This document shows positions 21,051 to 30,183 of a DNA stretch of 64,000 nt, piece by piece. The stretch's first letter is position 1; every line of letters starts with the position of its first letter. The translations under genes were made by a program, and so were the position numbers. The notes under the pieces were generated by a model. The model saw nothing but the letters and a program-made list of their open reading frames with translations, ran no database searches and was not told the DNA's origin. The DNA is from Viscum album (taxonomy: Eukaryota; Streptophyta; Magnoliopsida; Santalales; Viscaceae), in contig OY728136.1 of NCBI GenBank assembly GCA_963277665.1, positions 1,971,348,576 through 1,971,412,575 on the forward strand, given 5' to 3'.

Positions 21051-21579
21051 AAGAAAACTGAAGACGCCGTGGCCAGAGCGGGGCCACAGTGGAGGGGTGC
21101 GGTGCCGTCAGCCCGTGCCGGAAAAACCAAGCCGCGGCCGGTTCCGGGCCGCCGGTGTCGGCGAAGGAAGAAGGAACGGTCGTCGCCGGTCCACGTTGGC
21201 AGAACCGGCCAGTCGGTGCGGGCCGGCCGGACAAAGGGGAGCCGGGGGAATTAATTCCCCCGGACGGCTTTACAAAATGGACCCCTTAATTGGGGGGGCC
21301 GCGGTTACACCAGGGGGGCATGGCCCCCCCCCTTTTGCCAACGGCTCGGCCAAAGGCGGAGCTGGCCAGCGCGATGGGTGGGCTGTGCCCAGGCCGGGCC
21401 GGCCGTCGAGCCTGTCCGCCAGGCCGGGCCGCACCCAGATTAGGCCGGGCCGGCCGGGCCAACCCGGACCCGGGGCGGGTCGACCTGATTCGGGCCGACC
21501 GGGGTGTCTCGGGCCGCGTCGGTCCGAGCCCGACACCCCCGTTTTCGGACCATCTTCGGTCTTTTGCCTATAACATGGG

Positions 21580-22290
21580 CTACGCACCTCCGATCGACGC
21601 ACCGTCAGTTGCGATGCGATCCTTGAATCGATACGGTCATTTCGATATATCGCAATCAATGTTTCGGAACACTTTGGGTTCGGCTGGGTTGGTTCGGATA
21701 CGAAACCAACCGGGCCCTCGGAGCGGAAACGCTTATATCTTGAGCTCCAGATGTCCGATTGACGTGCCATCGACTTTGATGGATTCCTATAAGTGAGAAG
21801 GATCTTTTGGATTACTCTGCTCGAGTTTTGGATGCTGTCGGAGTGCGGTCGGGTTGATTCGCTCACAAAACCAACCGGGCCCCTGGAACGAAAAAGCCAA
21901 TAACTCACAGACCGGGCGTCCGATTGATGCGCCGTCTGTCTCGTTGAATTCCTATTGATGAGACAGAACTTTTGGCTTACTTCGCCTGAGTTTTGGTTGC
22001 TGTTGGATAGTGGCCGGGTTGGATTGTACCCGAAATCCAATTGGGCCATTGGAACAGAAAAGCTGTTATCTTTCAGACCAGACGTCTGTTTGACGAACCG
22101 TCAGCGGCGTTGGTGATCACGTTGAGAAACGGTCCCTCTGAGTATACCTTATGAGAGGTCGGGGTACAATTGAGATACGGACGGTTTGGTTCGCACACGA
22201 AACCAACCGGGCCCCGGGGACGAAAAGGCTAATAAGTCACAGACCGGGCGTCCGATTGACGCACCATTTGTCGCGTTGATACCCCTATGA
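21580..22290 (+). repeat. Five diverged roughly 165-bp subrepeats, left LTR
   Basis: The core phrase GACCGGGCGTCCGATTGA, more or less mutated, recurs near 21,588, 21,745, 21,909, 22,076 and 22,240. Each is followed by a GCGCCGTCTGTC-like string, and most are preceded by ACGAAACCAACCGGGCCC. The spacing is 157-167 bp. Confidence 0.85.
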
Positions 22291-22810
22291 TGAGGTGGTA
22301 CTTTGAGATACTTATTCGTTGGACTTTGAGATACTTGGATTATCAACCTGTAGCTCGTGGAGAAGACCCTCTCGGAGACGAGCGTGCAGAGTACGGAGAC
22401 CGTGTAGCCGACTGAGACCTGACAACTGCTTGACCGACTCGACTTAGAGTGAGTCGACTAGCCCAGTGGAAGGAGCACTACTTTGTGAGGTGCAGACCCA
22501 TGGCACACGGAGCACTACATGTGTGACAATGCAGACCCGCGGTGCTCGTCCGGAGAGTACCTCAGCAGACTACTAGGGGGTGTGCACTGCTGTGTTTGGG
22601 TGACATACCTCGGCGGGAAGCACTACTGTGTCTTGGTGGATGACCCGCGGTACTCGACAGGTGGAGTACCTCAGTAGTCTTAGGTTAGTGAGCAGTACCT
22701 CAGAGTCGTGACAGGACCACCGTACACTCCAGAGACGGGGCTCTTCAGCAGTTACGGTTTCGATAATTGAAAATCCTGGTTTGAGCTGAGACTTTTGACC
22801 TTTTTGTTTA

Positions 22811-23000
22811 CCTCATAATTGAGATGGGTCACTTGATAACTTAGGTATATGTATGGGCAAATACCTAGGTAGTGGTTATCCGTTTATTTCATGATCTTGG
22901 TGTTTTCCTCATGATTGAGATGGGTTACTTGATAACTTAGGTATATGCATGGCATATACCTAAGTAGAGGTTATCTGTTGAGATCTTCTTTGTGGTTATC
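22811..23000 (+). repeat. 96-bp tandem duplication, left LTR
   Basis: The string CCTCATAATTGAGATGGG at 22,811 and its copy at 22,907 each start a unit containing CTTGATAACTTAGGTATATG and an AT-rich palindromic ATACCTA element. Confidence 0.85.
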
Positions 23001-23251
23001 CATGTTGGTTTAGTGAGACCTTGAGGGTCTCGGGGTCCCTACTAAGTATCTTTATACTCACCCCTGCACGGGCTATGCCCGAACCTCGTTGTGTTGGTTG
23101 TAGATGACGGGCAGTGCTGACGGAGGTCGAGTGTTCGAGGAATGGACGGTACCCGGAGGTGGACCACACGACGAGTCAGTACCTGGAGGTGGACTTCATA
23201 GCGAGACAACACTCGGAGGAGGTTGACGGGCGAGAGCGTTGAGGAGGATAT

Positions 23252-23359
23252 CTGTACCTACCCTTCAGGTAGGATCCATGGTGGACGATCCAGGAGCTGC
23301 GCCATCTGTACCTACCCTTCAGGTAGGATCCGAGGAGGACGACCCAGGAGCTGCTTCCG
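23252..23359 (+). repeat. 54-bp tandem duplication, left LTR
   Basis: CTGTACCTACCCTTCAGGTA begins units at 23,252 and 23,306, and each ends in CAGGAGCTGC. Within the unit CCTACC and GGTAGG form a short hairpin. Confidence 0.9.
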
Positions 23360-23634
23360 TTCTTCCAACTGTTGTCTTTTTCTGTTGTACTTGTTCAGTT
23401 GTAGTTGTACTTTCATTTGGGTTTGTATTCTGGCCCATTTAATTTTCAGCACGTTCTTTTGTACTTAGTTTTTTGCATCCACTTGTACTATGTGGTGTTT
23501 TGTTTACTTTTATAAAGGAAATGCCTTCCCAGTTATCGGGATTTACGCCTTTGGTGCTGGTCGCCAGCCCCTGGGCTATGGAAGGCGGGCTTGGGGTAGT
23601 CACGGCACGGGCCCTGAGGACGGGTAGTGACAAA

Positions 23635-23648
23635 TTCGTATCAAAGGA
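23635..23648 (+). other. Degenerate primer-binding site (tRNA-Met type)
   Basis: TTCGTATCAAAGGA two bases after the LTR resembles TTGGTATCAGAGCA, the usual tRNA-Met site, with three differences. Confidence 0.75.
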
Positions 23649-23922
23649 GTCGGTTCTACCGCAGAACTTATAACTCTTATATTTTCTTTCTGTGAATCAA
23701 TAGTGTTAAGAGTACCGAGTGTGGTTTTCAGTTCAGAGAGTCCAGTGTTGGTGCGGGCGGCCGACGTATCCATACACCAGGACCCTGACAACTGATTTCC
23801 GACTTTGTGCACGAAAACACTAATTTCATGTGTGTTTCCAGAAGTTTTATTAAAATATCAGCTCAAACCAGGTCAGCTCACCAGGTATAATCGTTTAACC
23901 GTGTCACATTGTTTCTTTCAGG

Positions 23923-24745
23923 ATGCCTTTTCATGGACGACCAGCTAGAGCCCAGAGGGATTGCGTACTGACAGCCTGTCGAGCGACGAGGCTTCGGTAT
24001 AGGTCCCTCTTGCATTTGAGGCACCAGCGGAGGCACCAGTGGTACTACCATATGTTGGGCCACCGATGCCACCAGTCCCAGCAGTAGGCGATGCACTCCA
24101 CTTGAGTGCGCCGCACGAGTTTCAGCGCTAGAGGCCACACATGTTCTAGGGAGAGACGGACCCGCATGCAGCTGAGGTTTGGCTGGAGGCTGTGGTGAGA
24201 GTCTTCAGGCTAGTGGGGATGCCTGGAGATTTCATGGTGATCTTTGCTGCCAGCCTTCTTTGGGCAGCAACTGGCTGGTGGTGGAGCCACTTGTTCCAGT
24301 TTTGCGACGGGATGACCTTCACATGGGAAGACTTCGAGACCTTCTTCAGGGTAGAGTTTGTGCCAGTAGCTCTACACCCCGAGTGTGTTTAGGAATTGCT
24401 TCTTTTGCTGCGTGTTTTTCGATTAGTAGCTGAGTCATCTGTGGGAAGTAGATAGATGATGCAGAGGTCTAGGAGGACCAGACCAGCAGTTGGACGATCT
24501 CGGGTTTTAGGACCGTTGGTGCGGGGCACCTGGGGTGGGGTCAGAGCCAGGCGTGCCAGAAACGGACATTGTTACTCATATGGCGGAAAGGGTCACCTAG
24601 CACGTGACTGTACGACTCCTCGTACAGTTGATCCGCAGGCGTTGGAGGAGCCACTGAGGAAGAAGCAGCGGCGGGTGCTTGAGCAACAGCCGAGCAGTGG
24701 ACAAGCCAGTAGAGCTCCGGGAGCAGGTGGACAGGAGCGGAACTA
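23923..24745 (+). pseudogene. gag: gag remnant of the nested derivative
   Basis: ATG 23,923 follows TTTCTTTCAG, a splice-acceptor-like string, and opens a basic N-terminus that stops at about 24,086. The gag core is clear at 24,143-24,390: GETDPHAAEVWLEAV, ATGWWW and TFTWEDFETFFRVEFVP, which fits the retrotransposon gag pattern (GExDPxxAExWL, then WW, then TWxxFxxxFxxxFVP). A CCHC zinc knuckle follows at 24,570-24,611 as CYSYGGKGHLARDC, with the second Cys replaced by Tyr. Stops at 24,146 and 24,391 and frame changes make it non-functional. Gag of this family differs clearly from that of the tandem copies (9163 on), so it is a separate lineage within the chromoviruses. Confidence 0.85.
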
Positions 24746-24893
24746 GTGGATACGTCCCTTGTACTTCTAGTTCCATGTTGCTGTTGTATTCGTGTCTTTG
24801 TACTATGAGATGAAATAATAAAAATACACTTATCTTTGTTTGCTTTCCTGTCCTTTTGTTTGGTTGATACTGAGTGGTCCCGGCTAAACTATT
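24746..24893 (+). other. Non-coding remnant at the pol deletion
   Basis: A short AT/T-rich stretch with ATGAAATAATAAAAATACAC near 24,810. Protease and RT would normally follow gag here. No pol motif is visible. Confidence 0.5.
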
Positions 24894-25190
24894 GACTTGA
24901 CCCTCACTTTAGAGATTTATACTGGAGTAGACCCAGTGACCTCACAATGATGCCGACAGTGTGACTCGACCCTTGGAGGTGAGAGTGACTGTTGGATCTC
25001 TTAGTAGTTACGTCGAGGCCTTACGACGTCATCCATGGCGTGAATGCGTCATTCATGTCAGGATTGACTGTATTAGGAAATGGGCGTGGTTCATACAGGG
25101 GATGAGACCGAGTTTCTCTTTTCGGCAAAGGATAAATTTTAGCAGCTCTACCAGATCATAGGAAAAGAAGGTGCAGATCATCCAGGAGAG
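24894..25190 (+). repeat. Internal duplication, first copy
   Basis: GACTTGACCCTCAC to GTGCAGATCATCC is repeated in diverged form at 25,582-25,885. CGTCGAGGCCTTACGACGT is identical in both. The end of this copy encodes KKVQIIQERMKIAQ (25,167-25,206), a segment that precedes the integrase C-terminal domain in gypsy elements. Confidence 0.8.
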
Positions 25191-25581
25191 GATGAAGATT
25201 GCACAGTGCAGTAAGAAACAGGAAACCGAAGCCAGTCTTAGAGACTCGAGCGTGATAAATATTTCAAGAAGAGAAATCTTAAAGGAGAGACGAGTCTGCG
25301 AAGCAGCAGATGTGGAGGCAGAGCTAGGAGAGCAGCATGAGGTGGTGTACATCTTAACATGCTACGACCACCCGCCTTAGTTATCCCCGCTAGGCTCAGG
25401 GAGATGGAGGGTGGAGGAAGAGTGCGGCTGCAGCGGTCGAGGAGTGTGACCCAATGGATCTAAAAATGATTCAAGGGACAGTCTGTGTCCACTACTAGCT
25501 GCTGTAGAAACGGATGTTGATATGAATCATTCCTTGATTTCACAAATCTTGTTCCAGACCTAGAGTTTCTGGTAAGCCGTG
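25191..25581 (+). other. Sequence between the duplicated blocks
   Basis: A short open frame to 25,380 continues from the integrase-like KVQIIQERMKIAQ but soon loses similarity. The remainder is not recognised. It may be scrambled internal sequence of the derivative. Confidence 0.4.
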
Positions 25582-25885
25582 GACTTGACCCTCACGTCTG
25601 GAGATACCTTAGGAGGAGACTCGATAACCACAATTACGTCGACGGTGTGGTCAGACCCTTGAGGCGAGAGTTTCGGTTGAAATATCTTGGTGGCAGCGTC
25701 GAGGCCTTACGACGTTGGTCTGAATATTGATTGGATCCACAGTTCATACAAGGATTGACTATATTAGGCTAATAAGGTTGTGGTTTTACTAGGATGTAGG
25801 AATGGGTTTTCCTTGGTCGGCGAAAAGGAAACCCCAGGCAGCGCATGGTAACTCTTGCATAAGAGGGTGCAGACGATCATTCTTG
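25582..25885 (+). repeat. Internal duplication, second copy
   Basis: Diverged copy of 24,894-25,190, offset about 690 bp. It leads into the integrase C-terminal remnant. Confidence 0.8.
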
Positions 25886-25929
25886 AGTCATTCAACCATA
25901 CCCTCGTGGCAGCAGTCGTTTTAAGTTTC

Positions 25930-26400
25930 TGTTCTAAACAGGAGTTGGAGACCTCTGAGTTCGAGAATGATGATCACGTCCTTATACGGGTCTCACCTCG
26001 ACGAGGTTTACGGGGGTGTGGCCAAGGCGGCAAGTTATCTCCGAGGTTCAACGGACCTTTCTAGGTCCTCAGCTGGGTAGGCGGGGTGGATTACCACTTG
26101 ACCCATCCACCTCAGTTGAACCAGGTGCACGAAGACTTCCACGTATCTCAACTGATGAGATATGTGCTTGACCCTTCACATCTTATCGACCATGGGGAGC
26201 TGGACTTTGGCGATGGGGTGTTATTCACATAGGTTCCAGTGGGGATCGAGGATCGACAGGGGCAGATCCTTTGAGAATGGTCGATTCCTCGGGTCCGCTT
26301 TCACTGTCAGTACGGGAGTCTCCAAGTGAGCACATGAGAGCAGAAGGCTCAGATGCGTGCTCAGTACCACTTTTGTATCCCTAGTTTGCGTTTAAGCTTT
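25930..26400 (+). pseudogene. pol: Integrase C-terminal domain and chromodomain-like remnant of the nested derivative
   Basis: Recognisable strings in order are FENDDHVLIRVSPRRGL (25,960 on), KLSPRFNGPF (26,030), HPPQLNQVHEDFHVSQL (about 26,105-26,150), a basic-acidic stretch near 26,230-26,270, and QMRAQYHF (26,351 on). They match in order the tail seen in the tandem copies (13,195-13,622), including the LxPPQLxxVHxxFHVSQ box. Stops occur at 26,062, 26,230 and 26,272. The catalytic integrase core is absent. Confidence 0.8.
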
Positions 26401-26417
26401 ACGAGGATGTAAATCCC

Positions 26418-26431
26418 TGAGGTGGGAGTAA
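26418..26431 (+). other. Polypurine tract of the nested derivative
   Basis: TGAGGTGGGAGTAA-like purine-rich sequence directly precedes the right LTR start (TGAAAAGACCC at 26,432). Confidence 0.65.
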
Positions 26432-27508
26432 TGAAAAGACCCGGAAATTTCAAGGAAATTTTTTTCTTAATTTTCTTTGGAATTTTACCAGAACGCAGTT
26501 TCTGACGGTGCCTGATTCCGAGGCCTGGTGTGCACGGAATCATTTTCCAAAGTTTGGATCGAATACGTTTAGTGAACGAATGAGCGGGAATTCCTATATT
26601 TTGAACTGGTTCTCGGAATCGAATTCCGAGGGCACCGATAAAACCGCAGCGCTGGTAATTGCTTAGGAACACCTTTTTCGGAGTTGTGTTTTCACGAGAG
26701 TTGATGATAAAAATTGTGGAAGTTTAATTTATAATTATTCTACAATTTTTATTTTACTCTAAGTGGTTAATCCTTTGGATGGAAGTTGGGTAACTACCTA
26801 ACCTCCCTTGGGAGGTTATGAGGGTGGTGGGGCCCACACGAACCCCATCCCTTCATATCCTCTATACCCCCTCAACTCCCATTTAAATTTTGATAACTTA
26901 AAATTTTAAACTTATGGATTTAATGTGGTGAGTTAAATGTATGTTTTTGAAATTCAAACTCTTGAATTTCAAAAGCCTTGTTTTGTTAATAAAATAAGTT
27001 GAGAACATATTTTATTTGGGTTGGTGTTTAGTTGTTTGGGATCTTTTGGAGAAAAAGCTAAGGAAGTCTTGAGTTCTTCATTCCCTTTGACGAAGAACGC
27101 AAAGAACGAACGATCTCCGATGTGGAGCGCCGAGCCCTCAGAGACCGTCTTCCGCGACACTGACCCGCGATGCGACGTCTTCTTCCACGACGTTATTCTT
27201 CCACGACGTCTCTTCCACGACGGTTTTCCGTGACGAAATATTCGTCAACGTCTTCGAATCCTCGCTTCGCGACGCCGACGTTCGTCATCTCTTTTATCAA
27301 GGTAGGTGTTGTTTATTTAAATTGTTTGTGTTTATCACTTTGTAGTTCTTCGTGAAAATACGACCAAATGATATCGATTAACAAGAGGGGGTCGGACCGC
27401 ACAAACACGGCTGACTCCCCTCCTTTATCCATGTTTGATTCTTTGTGGATGGAACAGAATCGCGTGGTGCCGTCGCACCATGCAGGAATTTCATGGCAAG
27501 TAATGTGC

Positions 27509-27600
27509 GACGCCGTCGCGCCGCGCCGTGAAGATGAACAAGGATGTGACGTCATCACGCCGCGCCGTGAAGATGAACAAGGACACGATGCCGTCGCGCC
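27509..27600 (+). repeat. 39-bp GC-rich tandem repeat, right LTR
   Basis: Two full units (27,509 and 27,548) plus a partial third, matching 20,953-21,050 with several C/T and G/A differences. Confidence 0.88.
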
Positions 27601-28124
27601 GCGTCGAAGAAAACCGAAGACACCGCGACCGGAGCGGGGCCGCAGCGGAGGGGTGCGGTGCCGTCGCACCGCGCCGGACGAACCAAGCCGCGGTCGGTTC
27701 CGGGCCGTGGCGGAGCAGGGTGACCGGAGGCCAGTTCCGGGCTGCCGGTGTCGGCGAAGGAAGAAGGACCAGCCGTCGCCGGTCCTCGTTGGCAGAACAT
27801 TTCGGCTGGTGCGGGCCGGCCGGAAAAAGGGGATCTGGGGGAATTAATTCCCCCCGATCGGCTTTACAAAACGGACCCCTTAATTGGGGGGCCATGGTTA
27901 CACTAGGGGGGCAGGTGCCCCCCCTTTTGCCAACGGCTCAGCCAAAGGCCGAGCTGGCCAGCGCGCTGGGCGCGCTGTGCCCAGGCCGGGCGGCCGCCTG
28001 GCCGGTCCACCTGGCCGGGCCGCGCCCAGGCCGGTTCGGGCCGACCGGGGGGTCTCGGACCGGGTCGGTCCGGGCCCGAAACCCCCGTTTTCAGACCATC
28101 TTCGGTCTTTTTCCTATAACGTGG

Positions 28125-28840
28125 GCTAAGGACCTCTGATCGACGCACCGTCAGTTGCGATGCGATCCTTGAATTGAGACGGTCGTTTCAGTATATAGCA
28201 CTCAAAGTTTCGGAACACTTTGTGTTCGACCGGGTTGGTTCGGATACAAAACCAACCGGGCCCTCGGAGCAGAAACGCTTATATCTTGAGCTCTGGACGA
28301 CCGATTGACGTGAAGTTGACTTTGATGGATTCCTCTAAGTGAGATGGATCGTTTGGCTTACTCCGCTCGAGGTTTGGATGTCATCGGAGTGCGGTCGGGT
28401 TGGTTCGCTCACGAAACCAACCGGGCCCCTGGAACAAAAAAGCCAATAACTCACAGACCGGGTGTCCGATTGATGCGCCGTCTGTCTCGTTGAATTCCTC
28501 TTGATGAGATGAAACTTTTGGCATACTTCGCCCGAGTTTTGGTTGCTGTTGGATAGTGGCTGGGTTGGATTGTACCTGAAATCCAATAGGGCCCTTGGAA
28601 CGGAAAAGCTGTTATCTTTCAGACCAGACGTCCGTTTGATGAACCATTAGCGGCGTTGGTGATCACGTTGAGAAACGGTACCTATGAGTATACCCTATTA
28701 GAGTTCGGGGTACAGTTGATATACGGCCGGTTTGGTTCGCACACGAAACCAACCGGGCCCCGGGGACGAAAAGGCTAATAACTCACAGACCGGGCGTCCG
28801 ATTGATGCACCGTCTGTTGTGTTGAGACCTCTATGACTAG
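28125..28840 (+). repeat. Five diverged roughly 165-bp subrepeats, right LTR
   Basis: Counterpart of 21,580-22,290. Cores lie near 28,136, 28,299, 28,455, 28,619 and 28,786. Confidence 0.83.
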
Positions 28841-29797
28841 GTGGTCCTTTGAGATACTTTTTTGTGGGACTTTGAGACACTTGGAGTGTCGACCTGTAGC
28901 TCGTGGAGCGGACCCTCTCAGAGACGATTGTGCGGAGTACGGAGACCGTGTAGCCGACTGAGACCTAACGACTGCTTGACCGACTCGACTTGGAGTGAGT
29001 CGACTAGCCCAGTGGATGGAGCACTACTTTGTGAGGTGCAGACCCATGGAGGACGGAGCACTACCTGTGTGACAGTGCAGACCCGTGGTACTCGTCCGGA
29101 GAGTACCTCACCAGGCTACTATGGGGTGTGCACTACTGTGTTTGGGTGACATACCTCGGTGGGAAGAACTACTGTGTCTGGGTGGCTGACCCATGGTAGT
29201 CTACAGGAGGAGGACCTCAGCAGTATTAGGTTAATGAGCAGTACCTTGGAGTCGTGACAGGACCATTGTACACTACAGAGACGAGGCTCTTCAGCATTTA
29301 CGATTTCGATAATTGAAAATTCTGGTCTGAGCTGAGACTTTGGACCTTTGTGTTTACCTCATAATTGAGATTGGTCACTTGATAACTTAGGTATATGTAT
29401 GGGCATATACCTAGGTAGTGGTTATCCGTTGATTTCATGATCTTGGTGTTTTCCTCATGATTGAGATGGGTTACTTGATAACTTAGGTATATGCATGGCA
29501 TATACCTAAGTAGAGGTTCTCTGTTGAGATCTTCTTTGTGGTTATCCATGTTGGTTTAGTGAGACCTTGAGGGTCTCGGGGTCCCTACTGAGTATCGTTA
29601 TACTCACCCCTGCACAGACTATGCCCGCACCTCATTGTGTTGGTTGCAGACAACAGGCAATGCTGACGGAGGGTGAGTGTTCGAGGACTGGACGGTACCC
29701 GGAGGTGGACTACACGACGAGTCAGTACCTGGAGGTGGACTTCACAGCGAGACGACACTCAGAGGAGGTTGATGGGTGAGAGCGTTGAGGAGGATAT

Positions 29798-29905
29798 CTG
29801 TACCTACCCTTCAGGTAGGATCCGTGGTGGACGATCCAGGAGCTGCGCCATCTGTACCTACCCTTCAGGTAGGATCCGAGGAGGATGACCCAGGAGCTGC
29901 TTCCG
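29798..29905 (+). repeat. 54-bp tandem duplication, right LTR
   Basis: Units start at 29,798 and 29,852, matching 23,252-23,359. Confidence 0.9.
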
Positions 29906-30178
29906 TTCTTCCAGCTGCTGTTTTTTTCTGTTGTACTTGTTCAGTTGTAGTTGTACTTTCATTTGGGTTTGTATTCTGGCCCATTTACTTTTCAGCACTT
30001 TCTTTTGTAGTTAGTGTTTTGCTTCCTCTTGTACTCTGTGGTGTTTTGTTTACTTTTGTAAAGGCAATGCCTTTCCAGTTATCGGGATTTACTCCTTTGG
30101 TGCTAGTCGCCAGCCCCTGGCCTATGGAAGGCGGGCTTGGGGTTTTCACAGCATGGGCCCTGAGGACGGGTCGTGACA

Positions 30179-30183
30179 ATATC
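30179..30183 (+). repeat. Target site duplication, right copy (ATATC)
   Basis: Exact repeat of 19,871-19,875. Removing the nested element and one copy rejoins the minus-strand element. Confidence 0.92.

Larger units (their letters stand above)
19876..23632 (+). repeat. Left LTR of the nested derivative (3.76 kb)
   Basis: It starts TGTAAAGACCC and ends GTAGTGACA before the primer site. Layout: hairpin at 20,150-20,197; GC-rich block about 20,540-21,545 with 39-bp repeats; five roughly 165-bp subrepeats (21,580-22,290); a 96-bp duplication (22,811-23,000); a 54-bp duplication (23,252-23,359); and a conserved 3' end near 23,519-23,600. I could not place a convincing TATA box. The ORFs inside are discussed in findings and are not called as genes. 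Confidence 0.92.
19876..30178 (+). mobile_element. Nested chromovirus derivative with giant LTRs, pol mostly deleted (LARD-like)
   Basis: Two LTRs of 3,757 bp and 3,747 bp bracket a 2,799 bp internal region. The ATATC duplication on both sides shows one complete insertion. The internal region has a tRNA-Met-type primer site, a gag remnant, then jumps to the integrase C-terminus and chromodomain-like tail and the PPT. Protease, RT, RNase H and integrase core are absent, so any movement would have needed proteins from a relative. By eye the first 163 aligned LTR bases differ at 16 sites (about 10%), mostly transitions, so the insertion is old. The conserved 3' end of the LTR resembles the tandem chromovirus family, so the two are related. 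Confidence 0.92.
26432..30178 (+). repeat. Right LTR of the nested derivative (3.75 kb)
   Basis: Homologous end to end with 19,876-23,632. It starts TGAAAAGACCC and ends TCGTGACA. It repeats the same layout: hairpin 26,706-26,753; 39-bp repeats 27,509-27,600; 165-bp subrepeats about 28,125-28,840; 96-bp duplication about 29,355-29,545; 54-bp duplication 29,798-29,905; conserved 3' end. Unit numbers in these arrays look the same as in the left LTR. Confidence 0.92.

Noticed and set aside
20812..22049. Overlapping ORFs of 100-260 codons on both strands in the giant LTR (also 27,313-28,586)
   Set aside because: High GC and repeat units explain the lack of stops; sense and antisense ORFs overlap. 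Not called as genes, although the shared ATG is noted as a finding.
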